A DNA stretch of 5,640 nt, from contig DFBL01000027.1 of assembly GCA_002366615.1 (NCBI GenBank), forward strand, positions 1-5,640, read 5' to 3'. The notes under the pieces are model-generated. The model saw only the letters and a list, made by a program, of their open reading frames with translations, did not search any database and was not told the origin of the DNA. This DNA is from Candidatus Dojkabacteria bacterium UBA3081. GTDB lineage: Bacteria > Patescibacteriota > Dojkabacteria > SC72. This document shows positions 1 through 5,587 of the stretch, piece by piece. Position 1 is the stretch's first letter. Each line of letters starts with the position of its first letter. Both the position numbers and the translations under genes were made by a program.

Positions 1-248
1 TCTATTGGAATACCTCTCCCATTGTCTGCAATTGATACAGAGCCATCCTGATGTAGGGTTACCCAAATCCTATCACAGTAATCTGCAATAGCTTCGTCTA
101 CAGAGTTATCTAATATCTCTGTGAATATATGGTGTAATCCAGTTCTGTCTGTTGACCCTATATACATTGCGGGTCTTTTTCTAACTGCTTCTAATCCCTG
201 TAAAACTTGAATATTCGAAGCCTGGTAGTCACTCTTCTTTTTCGGCAT
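1..248 (-). CDS. gyrB: DNA gyrase subunit B, N-terminal fragment (runs off left edge)
   Basis: This is the ATPase subunit of the type II topoisomerase that introduces negative supercoils with GyrA. Only the first 82 residues are present, starting at the ATG at 248-246 and continuing past position 1. The translation carries the signature start of the GHKL ATPase domain: VLQGLEAVRKRPAMYIGST at about residues 15-33, then GLHH, then the Mg/ATP-binding segment EILDNSVDEA at about 44-53, including the catalytic Glu and the Asn and Asp of this family, and DNGRGIP at 75-81. A short Lys-rich start (MPKKK) precedes the domain. The common RPGMYIG reads RPAMYIG here. ParE shares these motifs, so a topoisomerase IV subunit cannot be excluded from the N-terminus alone; gyrB is preferred because it is nearly universal. 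It lies 80 bp downstream of holB on the same strand. Confidence 0.93.
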   Translation of the reverse strand, partial: MPKKKSDYQASNIQVLQGLEAVRKRPAMYIGSTDRTGLHHIFTEILDNSVDEAIADYCDRIWVTLHQDGSVSIADNGRGIPI

Positions 249-257
249 TACCTATCA

Positions 258-263
258 ATTTTA
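258..263 (-). promoter_or_regulatory. Possible -10 box for gyrB
   Basis: On the minus strand the hexamer TAAAAT (5 of 6 matches to TATAAT) ends 9 nt before the gyrB ATG. Transcription from it would begin within a few bases of the start codon, giving an almost leaderless mRNA. No convincing -35 box lies 16-18 bp upstream. An AGG at 253-251 is only 2 nt from the ATG, too close for normal Shine-Dalgarno use. The region is AT-rich, so a chance match is possible. Confidence 0.3.
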
Positions 264-328
264 AATTAGTACATTAAGTGTATATTTTAAAAGCACAGTT
301 CCTATTTTACATATTATGGGGCGAAATG

Positions 329-1021
329 TTAAGAGTCAAAATTCCTTGTTAAATCAAGGAAAAGATTCTCTAAGAGTAATCTCCTATTCCCATTAGCCTC
401 TACTGCTTGCCTAGATTTAATGATATATGAAATCTGTTTATCTATACGCTCTATATTATCTCTTTTTTTGATATTTTTCTCAAGTTTTTTCTGGAAAGAA
501 AGCTCTAATTTTTTCAAAAATATAAATGTTTTTTCCCTATCTTTTGCAACATCCTCGATATATGAGAAGGCCTCAACCATATCCATATTTAAGATATCTA
601 ATACATCATCCTTATCCTCTTTCTCCCTTATATTTTTTGTATATATTTTTAGAGAGCGAGAGAGGACGGTAGGGAGGAGATTTCTTTCATTACTAGTAGT
701 AAAAATATATATACTATTTTCATTACTCTCTTCTAAAGTTTTCAGAAAAGAGTTCTGGGCTTGTACTGTTAATTTTTCGGCATCAAAAATAACGGCGATT
801 TGTTTTAGTTCTTGAAAGGGAGAAAAAATCATATCCTTTTGGAGATTTTTAACATCATCAATTCCAATACTTGTTAAGTTTGTTCCCTCTAATATATGTA
901 AATCAGGATTAGAAATATCAAAAATATTTTCTTCAATCTCTCTTTTCCAGGCACTTTCTAGAAGGGATAAAATACTCTCCTTTATATTTCTCTCGTTATT
1001 TCCTACAATTATGTATGTCAT
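329..1021 (-). CDS. holB: DNA polymerase III delta' subunit-like clamp-loader protein
   Basis: This is a 230-residue AAA+ protein of the DnaX/HolB clamp-loader group, which helps load the sliding clamp on DNA. Recognisable parts, in order, are a degenerate P-loop region (IIVGNNERNIK, residues 4-14, no GxxxxGKT); HILEGTNLTSIGIDDVKNLQ (42-61), like the family's segment before the Walker B strand; a Walker B-like strand IAVIFDAEKL (75-84); QNSFLKTLEE (89-98); a sensor-1-like IFTTSN (106-111); and LLPTVLSRS (115-123), matching the SRC arginine-finger motif with Cys replaced by Ser. The C-terminal RQAVEANGNRRLLLENLFLDL (204-224) fits the helical collar. Loss of the P-loop with retention of the SR arginine favours delta' over the ATP-hydrolysing tau/gamma (DnaX). 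It is shorter than the 330-residue E. coli delta' and has no zinc-binding cysteines. The ATG at 1021 is preferred to an ATG six codons upstream (1039) because that codon overlaps a -10-like box and the first beta strand starts right after MTY. Confidence 0.82.
   Translation of the reverse strand: MTYIIVGNNERNIKESILSLLESAWKREIEENIFDISNPDLHILEGTNLTSIGIDDVKNLQKDMIFSPFQELKQIAVIFDAEKLTVQAQNSFLKTLEESNENSIYIFTTSNERNLLPTVLSRSLKIYTKNIREKEDKDDVLDILNMDMVEAFSYIEDVAKDREKTFIFLKKLELSFQKKLEKNIKKRDNIERIDKQISYIIKSRQAVEANGNRRLLLENLFLDLTRNFDS
338..361 (-). terminator. Weak hairpin at the 3' end of holB
   Basis: A perfect 7-bp inverted repeat (TTCCTTG / CAAGGAA, 342-348 and 355-361) with a 6-nt loop is followed on the minus strand by TTTT (341-338). 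It overlaps the last dozen holB codons, just before the stop codon at 331-329. The layout resembles a weak intrinsic terminator between holB and gyrB. The stem is only moderately GC-rich and the U-run is short, so it may attenuate rather than stop transcription, or be chance. Confidence 0.28.
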
Positions 1022-1023
1022 TG

Positions 1024-1040
1024 TGATAGATTCTATCATA
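1024..1040. promoter_or_regulatory. Palindrome and overlapping divergent -10 boxes between holB and the FemAB gene
   Basis: Positions 1024-1038 form a palindrome with 7-bp arms around one central base (TGATAGA-T-TCTATCA). The right arm overlaps TATCATA (1034-1040), which reads TATCAT on the plus strand and TATGAT on the minus strand; each matches the sigma-70 -10 consensus at 5 of 6 positions. The minus-strand box ends 13 nt before the preferred holB ATG, and the plus-strand box 30 nt before the FemAB ATG. A second, weaker plus-strand box, TATTAA (1055-1060), lies 9 nt before that ATG. No clear -35 box is visible on either side. The arrangement could be a shared divergent promoter with an operator for a dimeric regulator; the sequence alone does not prove this. 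Confidence 0.4.
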
Positions 1041-1069
1041 TATGTCTTTAACTTTATTAATTATCGAAA

Positions 1070-2125
1070 ATGGCTATTAAGATAGAAGAGATTGTTGATA
1101 GTGGGATGTGGGATACTTTTGTTAAAAAGAGTCCTAACTCTGATTTTATACAATCTTGGAATTGGAGTATGTTCCAGGAAAAGGGTTTGGGGAGGAAAAC
1201 TTTCAGGTTAGGGTTTTGGAAAGAGGAGAAGTTGGTTGCACTTTCTGCCTGTTATGAGATTAACCAAAGCTTAGGTAAATATATTTACTGTATGAGGGGT
1301 CCTATTCTTTCAGCGTTAGATTCAGATTTATACAATGAGGTGTTAAAATCTTTAAAGGAGTTTTTCAAAACAAAGGGATATGTTTTTTTAAAGATTGACC
1401 CAGCCATTGAGAAAAAGGAAGGACTCTTTTCAAGACCTCTGCAGTTAGGTTTTCAGAGGTGCCTAAACTATGTACAACCAGAGACACCGTGGTATACAAA
1501 ATTGGTTGGAAATACACAAGATGAATTAATGGCTTGGTGCAAAGAGAACGGAATGGGTAAAAACTATCCAACATATATTCGGAAAGCAAGGAGGATGGGA
1601 ATAACGGTGAGGTTTAGTAAGCAACCTTGCGATTGGGAAATGTTTACAGAGTATCTTTCTAAAAGTGCTAACAAGAAAGAATTTGTAATACAAGATAGCA
1701 AGTACTATTTAAAGCAGTTAAAGTATTTAGGAAAAGATAATGAAGTTAGATTAGCTATTGCTGAAAGTAAACAGGGTCCTATCGCTATGTTAATTCTTTC
1801 CTTTTATGCTAATACTGTGTCTTGCCTTTACAGTACTCAGACTGGTCTCCTACCCAAAGCTAGAGGTTCTATGTTACTGCGATGGGAGTGTATGCTACAG
1901 GGACAAAAAGAGGGTTTTAAATATTTCAATTCGTGGGATGTATTACCTGATGAAAAGTATACCCCTAAAAGTTCTAGGTATGGATACTCTAATTTTAAGA
2001 GGGGTTTTGGTGGCTATTTAGTTAGATATGAAAGAACTATGGATTATCCCTTTAGCAAATTTAAATATATGGGAGTGAGAGTGTTAGACCTTTATCGTAA
2101 GCTAAGATATTATCGAGATAGATAA
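1070..2125 (+). CDS. FemAB/FemX-family peptidoglycan aminoacyltransferase
   Basis: This 351-residue protein belongs to the FemABX group of cytoplasmic enzymes with tandem GNAT-like folds. Known members add amino acids from aminoacyl-tRNA to the stem peptide of lipid II or its precursor. Family features are FIQSWNWSMFQEKGLG near residues 26-41, GKYIYCMRGP (69-78), KIDPAI, the NYPTYIRKARRMGI block (165-178, equivalent to the NxRkAxrkGv segment), LYSTQTG followed by LLRWECMLQGQKEGFKYFNSWDV (to 291), and the C-terminal NFKRGFGGYLVRY (308-320). The length suits a member lacking the long coiled-coil arm of staphylococcal FemA. The usual WGv after the second GNAT domain reads WDV (289-291). The ATG at 1070 has no Shine-Dalgarno site. 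No signal peptide or membrane segment is seen. It is followed after 90 bp by pilB. The amino acid and acceptor cannot be predicted; some relatives in other bacteria act on other acceptors. Confidence 0.85.
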   Translation: MAIKIEEIVDSGMWDTFVKKSPNSDFIQSWNWSMFQEKGLGRKTFRLGFWKEEKLVALSACYEINQSLGKYIYCMRGPILSALDSDLYNEVLKSLKEFFKTKGYVFLKIDPAIEKKEGLFSRPLQLGFQRCLNYVQPETPWYTKLVGNTQDELMAWCKENGMGKNYPTYIRKARRMGITVRFSKQPCDWEMFTEYLSKSANKKEFVIQDSKYYLKQLKYLGKDNEVRLAIAESKQGPIAMLILSFYANTVSCLYSTQTGLLPKARGSMLLRWECMLQGQKEGFKYFNSWDVLPDEKYTPKSSRYGYSNFKRGFGGYLVRYERTMDYPFSKFKYMGVRVLDLYRKLRYYRDR

Positions 2126-2183
2126 CTACTGTGCATTAAAAACTTGGTTATAGGTCTAGGAACCAATCTATACTACTGCTATT

Positions 2184-2196
2184 ATGTATAGTAATT
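2184..2196 (+). promoter_or_regulatory. Candidate pilB promoter -10 region
   Basis: TATAGT (2187-2192) matches TATAAT at 5 of 6 positions and is preceded directly by TG. It lies 23 nt before the pilB GTG start, inside the 90-bp gap after the FemAB gene. The 13-mer here matches the pilT promoter region (4024-4036) at 11 of 13 positions, which supports a real shared element. No good -35 hexamer sits 16-18 bp upstream. The short leader is U-rich and has no Shine-Dalgarno sequence. Confidence 0.45.
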
Positions 2197-2215
2197 TAAT
2201 ATTTACTTACTATTT

Positions 2216-4018
2216 GTGGCTCAAGAAACATTACTCAGTTATCTACAAAAAAAAGGTGTAATTAGTGATGCTGATGCAACACGAGTACAGGTTGAGAGAG
2301 CTCGTTCACCTAGAAATGAGGAAACCATTATTCGTGAGATGGGGCTTGCTGACAATGTAGCGATTGCAAAGGCAAAATCTGAGATTTTTAATATTCCATA
2401 TATAGATCTTAATAAGCTCTCTATATCAGATAGTATTGTTTCAGAGGTTCCAATTGATAATCTTAAAAAATATAAGGTTGTTCCTTTTGAAAGAGATGAG
2501 AGCAGTGTTAAGTTAGCTATGCTTGACCCATTTGATGTTCAAGCTACTCAAGCATTAGAAAGAAGATATCCCCCTAATACAAAATTAATTGTGTATATTT
2601 CTACTGAGGAAGGAATCAATATGATTTTGGATAGGAGGGTTGGGGATGTTATGAGTAGTGAGGTTACTCAGGCCTTAGAGGATGTTGATGTGCCAGTGCA
2701 AGAGATTAGTGAAGATCCTAATCTAATTGATAGTATAGATTTAAAGAATGCCCCTGTTGCTAGAATTGTTAACTCTATTATGCAGTATGCTGTTATTTCA
2801 AAAACTTCAGATATCCATATAGAGCCTATGGAGACAAGATTGAGGGTAAGATTTAGAATTAACGGTATTATGATGGAAAGACTATCTTTACCAAAGACTT
2901 TGGGTCCAGCTACCTCCTCTCGTGTTAAAATCATGTCTAATTTAAAGATAGATGAGAAAAGACTTCCTCAGGATGGTAGGTTCCAGATAAAGGTTGGGAA
3001 GATTAAAGTAGATATTCGTGTGTCTGTTATGCCAACAATACATGGTGAAAAGGTTGTTATGAGGTTGCTAGAATCTGATACCTCAGGGATTACCTTAGAA
3101 ACTACAGGTATTAGAGGGAGTGCATACAAAATATATTTAGATGCTTTGAGTGTTACTAATGGAATAATACTGGTTACAGGTCCTACAGGTAGTGGTAAAA
3201 CTAGAACATTAGCATCTTCCCTTATCAAAATTAACGACCCTAAGGTAAATATCATATCTTTAGAAAACCCAGTAGAAATACGTGTGCCTGGTGTTTCTCA
3301 AATACAAATTAATCCTGATATAGGTTTAACTTTCTCTAACGGATTAAGATCTGTGCTTAGGCAAGACCCAGATATCGTAATGGTAGGTGAGATTAGAGAC
3401 CAAGAGACTGCAGAGCTTGCTGTGCAGGCATCTCTGACGGGTCACTTAGTTTTGTCTACCTTACACACCAATAGTGCTCCTGCCGCTATTCCCAGACTTT
3501 TAGATATGGGTATTGAGCCGTATCTACTAGCTTCAACTTTGCGTTTAATAGCTGCTCAAAGACTCCCTCGGAGGATTTGTAAACACTGTATTCAAGCATT
3601 CCCCGCTCCACCAGGAGCTGTTAAGACATTAACCTCTTCTCTTTCTGGTATTAAGAATTTTAATTTGACTCAGTATTTGAACAGAGTAATTATGGCTAAA
3701 AAACAGAAGGGAGAGGATGCATCCGCTGTTTTAAGACCTCCTGAAGTTGGCCCCGATGGTAATCAAATAATATATCTTTACAAGGGTGCAGGTTGTGATA
3801 GATGTGGAGGTTCTGGTTACTCTGGTCGTGTTGGTATTTTTGAGGTATTGGATGTTTCTGAAAAAATTAGTAGAATGGTTATGGAGGATGTTAGTGCTCA
3901 GGATATTGAACATCAGGCTTTGGATGATGGAATGCTTTCTATGATTCAAGATGGATACCTAAAAGCCCTTGAGGGCATTACAAGTATCGAAGAGGTACTC
4001 AGGGTGTCAAAGGAATAA
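2216..4018 (+). CDS. pilB: Type IV pilus assembly (extension) ATPase PilB
   Basis: This 600-residue GspE/PilB-family secretion ATPase forms a cytoplasmic hexamer that drives pilin addition through the platform protein PilC. An N-terminal T2SSE_N/MshEN-like domain covers about residues 1-150. The core follows, with DIHIEP (199-204), RVRFRING (210-217), LPQDGRF, Walker A GPTGSGKTR (322-330, Lys328), an Asp-box variant SLENPVE (348-354), Walker B DIVMVGEIRD (386-395, catalytic Glu392) and the His box GHLVLSTLHTN (409-419, His410 and His417). A zinc-binding tetracysteine motif is made of C455/C458 and C527/C530. The acidic residue usual in the Asp box (EDPVE) is Asn351, and the usual RIDG is RING. 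The 68 residues between the two CxxC pairs look longer than typical. The start is GTG at 2216, chosen because an in-frame stop lies at 2192-2194 with no ATG between. pilT follows after 22 bp. Confidence 0.95.
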   Translation: MAQETLLSYLQKKGVISDADATRVQVERARSPRNEETIIREMGLADNVAIAKAKSEIFNIPYIDLNKLSISDSIVSEVPIDNLKKYKVVPFERDESSVKLAMLDPFDVQATQALERRYPPNTKLIVYISTEEGINMILDRRVGDVMSSEVTQALEDVDVPVQEISEDPNLIDSIDLKNAPVARIVNSIMQYAVISKTSDIHIEPMETRLRVRFRINGIMMERLSLPKTLGPATSSRVKIMSNLKIDEKRLPQDGRFQIKVGKIKVDIRVSVMPTIHGEKVVMRLLESDTSGITLETTGIRGSAYKIYLDALSVTNGIILVTGPTGSGKTRTLASSLIKINDPKVNIISLENPVEIRVPGVSQIQINPDIGLTFSNGLRSVLRQDPDIVMVGEIRDQETAELAVQASLTGHLVLSTLHTNSAPAAIPRLLDMGIEPYLLASTLRLIAAQRLPRRICKHCIQAFPAPPGAVKTLTSSLSGIKNFNLTQYLNRVIMAKKQKGEDASAVLRPPEVGPDGNQIIYLYKGAGCDRCGGSGYSGRVGIFEVLDVSEKISRMVMEDVSAQDIEHQALDDGMLSMIQDGYLKALEGITSIEEVLRVSKE

Positions 4019-4032
4019 ATTTAATGTATAAT
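4004..4032 (+). promoter_or_regulatory. pilT promoter overlapping the end of pilB
   Basis: A perfect -10 box TATAAT (4027-4032), directly preceded by TG, lies 17 bp downstream of GTGTCA (4004-4009), which matches TTGACA at 4 of 6 positions. The -10 box ends 8 nt before the pilT ATG at 4041, so the predicted start of transcription falls at or within about 2 nt of the initiation codon. The transcript would be leaderless or nearly so. The -35 box lies inside the last codons of pilB. This is the best promoter match in the window. Confidence 0.6.
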
Positions 4033-4040
4033 TATTGACA

Positions 4041-5585
4041 ATGGATAACAACACTGCCCAAAATAGTCCAATCCAATATCCGGATTTAGGACAAAATGTT
4101 TCTAATCCTAGTACTATAGGTGATGTGAACAGTTCAAGTATTTCTAATACTCAACCCCCTACTCCTATAAATTTAAATACTCCACCTGTTTCAAATCCTA
4201 TACCACAAGATATACCTACAGCTCAACCTCAGATTCAACCAGACACACAGGCACAACAGACAAACCCTTTGCAAGATTCAGTTGCTTCTACTCAGGTGGC
4301 ACCTGAGCCTTCTGTTGATTTAAAAAATATTCAAGAAGCATTACCTATTAATGATCCAAATGATGATAGGAAGTTAAAGGGGGTCGTTGAAAATGAATTA
4401 AAAGACATTATTCCTGGAGAGAAAAGACCTAAAGCTTTAAAGAGGGAGCCTAAAAAGAACAATTTAGCTCAACCAATAGATGATGCTCAGTCTCCGGTGG
4501 AGGTTCCTCTTATGTCGAGTGGAACTGAAAAGATTGATGAATTACTTAGATATGCTATACAGCATAACGCTTCTGACTTGCATCTCACAGTTGGGTATCC
4601 ACCTATTGTTAGAATAGATGGTCAATTAAGAGAGATTAGTGAGAGTGTTTTGACTCCAGAGCAGACAGAGGCACTCATATTACCTATTCTTTCAGATGAG
4701 AAGAAAGAGCTTTTAGAAGTTAATAGAGAGGTAGATTTAGCATATTTCCATGAGGGAGAATACTCTGCAAGGTTTAGGATAAATGCATACTATACTATGA
4801 AGAGTATAGCTGCAGCTTTCAGATTGATTCCAGCAAAGATTAGGACAATAGATGAGCTATATCTGCCTAAAATATATCATAGATTTGCTCAATTGCAGCA
4901 AGGTTTTATACTAGTTACTGGTCCTACTGGTCATGGGAAAAGTACTACGCTTGCAGCTATTTTAGAAGAAATTAATAGAAACAGGTTTGTTCACATTGTT
5001 ACAATTGAGGACCCTATTGAGTATGTATTTGATGGAAAGAAATCTCTAATTGATCAAAGGGAGATGAATGATGATACTCACTCATGGCCAACTGCACTTA
5101 GAAGTGCACTTAGACAGGATCCAGATGTAATACTGGTTGGAGAAATGAGAGATTATGAAACTATTGCTTCCGCTATAACATTAGCTGAAACAGGTCATTT
5201 AGTGTTCGCTACTTTACATACTAACAATGCAGCTCAAACAGTAGATAGAATAATTGATGTATTTCCTGAAAATCAACAGGCTCAAATTAGACTTCAGCTT
5301 TCAAATATTTTAGAAGCTGTTGTTGCTCAGAGGTTGATACCTTTGGATAAAGGAGGTAGAAGAGCTGTGTGTGAGATTATGATTGCTAATCCAGCTGTTA
5401 AAAATATGATTAGAGAGTCAAAGACTCACCAGGTAGACAATGTTATTAGAACTAGTGCTGATATTGGTATGGTTACCTTAGAAAAGTCTCTAGTAGACCT
5501 TGTAAGAGAGGGTGTTATATCGGTTCAGAAAGCTCAGGAGTATGCAGTATTTCCTGAGGAAGTATTAAGATTACTTAAGAGTTAA
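4041..5585 (+). CDS. pilT: Type IV pilus retraction ATPase PilT with long N-terminal extension
   Basis: This PilT-family hexameric ATPase powers pilus retraction and twitching. The core starts near residue 161 and contains SDLHLTVGYPP (178-188), RFRINAYYT, AFRLIP, Walker A GPTGHGKST (294-302, Lys300), the Asp box TIEDPIEY (321-328), Walker B DVILVGEMRD (362-371, Glu368), the His box GHLVFATLHTNN (385-396) and the PilT-specific C-terminal motif AVKNMIRESKTHQ (452-464, family form AIRNLIREGKxHQ). That last motif and the absence of the CxxC pairs distinguish it from PilB. Residues 1-160 are an extra segment: Asn/Gln/Pro/Ser/Thr-rich to about 90, then charged with a basic KRPKALKREPKK stretch (128-139). 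Typical PilT is 340-370 residues; this one is 514. His replaces the usual Ser in the P-loop. The ATG at 4041 is preferred to an in-frame TTG at 4035, given the promoter spacing. pilC begins 2 nt after the stop. Confidence 0.94.
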   Translation: MDNNTAQNSPIQYPDLGQNVSNPSTIGDVNSSSISNTQPPTPINLNTPPVSNPIPQDIPTAQPQIQPDTQAQQTNPLQDSVASTQVAPEPSVDLKNIQEALPINDPNDDRKLKGVVENELKDIIPGEKRPKALKREPKKNNLAQPIDDAQSPVEVPLMSSGTEKIDELLRYAIQHNASDLHLTVGYPPIVRIDGQLREISESVLTPEQTEALILPILSDEKKELLEVNREVDLAYFHEGEYSARFRINAYYTMKSIAAAFRLIPAKIRTIDELYLPKIYHRFAQLQQGFILVTGPTGHGKSTTLAAILEEINRNRFVHIVTIEDPIEYVFDGKKSLIDQREMNDDTHSWPTALRSALRQDPDVILVGEMRDYETIASAITLAETGHLVFATLHTNNAAQTVDRIIDVFPENQQAQIRLQLSNILEAVVAQRLIPLDKGGRRAVCEIMIANPAVKNMIRESKTHQVDNVIRTSADIGMVTLEKSLVDLVREGVISVQKAQEYAVFPEEVLRLLKS

Positions 5586-5587
5586 AA

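Noticed and set aside
420..815. Plus-strand open frame of 131 codons opposite holB.
   Set aside because: Ser/Phe/Ile-rich translation with no recognisable motif, antisense to a gene with clear clamp-loader motifs; an AT-rich shadow frame.
1022..1039. Six-codon upstream extension of holB starting at ATG 1039.
   Set aside because: It overlaps the minus-strand -10 box and the palindrome, and the fold's first strand begins directly after the internal ATG at 1021. It remains possible if the promoter lies further upstream.
2144..2166. Inverted repeat TTGGTT / AACCAA with an 11-nt loop between the FemAB gene and pilB, considered as a terminator or operator.
   Set aside because: Only 6 bp, a long loop, and no U-run on either side; too weak to call. 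It does sit about where a pilB operator would, so it is recorded here.
2668..3255. Two minus-strand open frames opposite pilB.
   Set aside because: They mirror the PilB reading frame, have no recognisable motifs, and lie wholly within a strongly supported gene.
3965..3976. GCCC-TTGA-GGGC hairpin near the 3' end of pilB, considered as a transcription attenuator ahead of pilT.
   Set aside because: Four-base-pair stem within coding sequence, with no following U-run.
4035..4040. TTG at 4035 as the pilT start, two codons before the ATG.
   Set aside because: It lies only 2 nt after the -10 box, so it would fall upstream of the predicted transcript start, and ATG is the stronger initiation codon.
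4041..4520. The low-complexity PilT N-terminus as a separate gene or an intergenic region fused by annotation.
   Set aside because: It is in frame with the PilT core with no stop or frameshift, has a strong promoter directly before its ATG, and shows no other start with a ribosome-binding site closer to the core.
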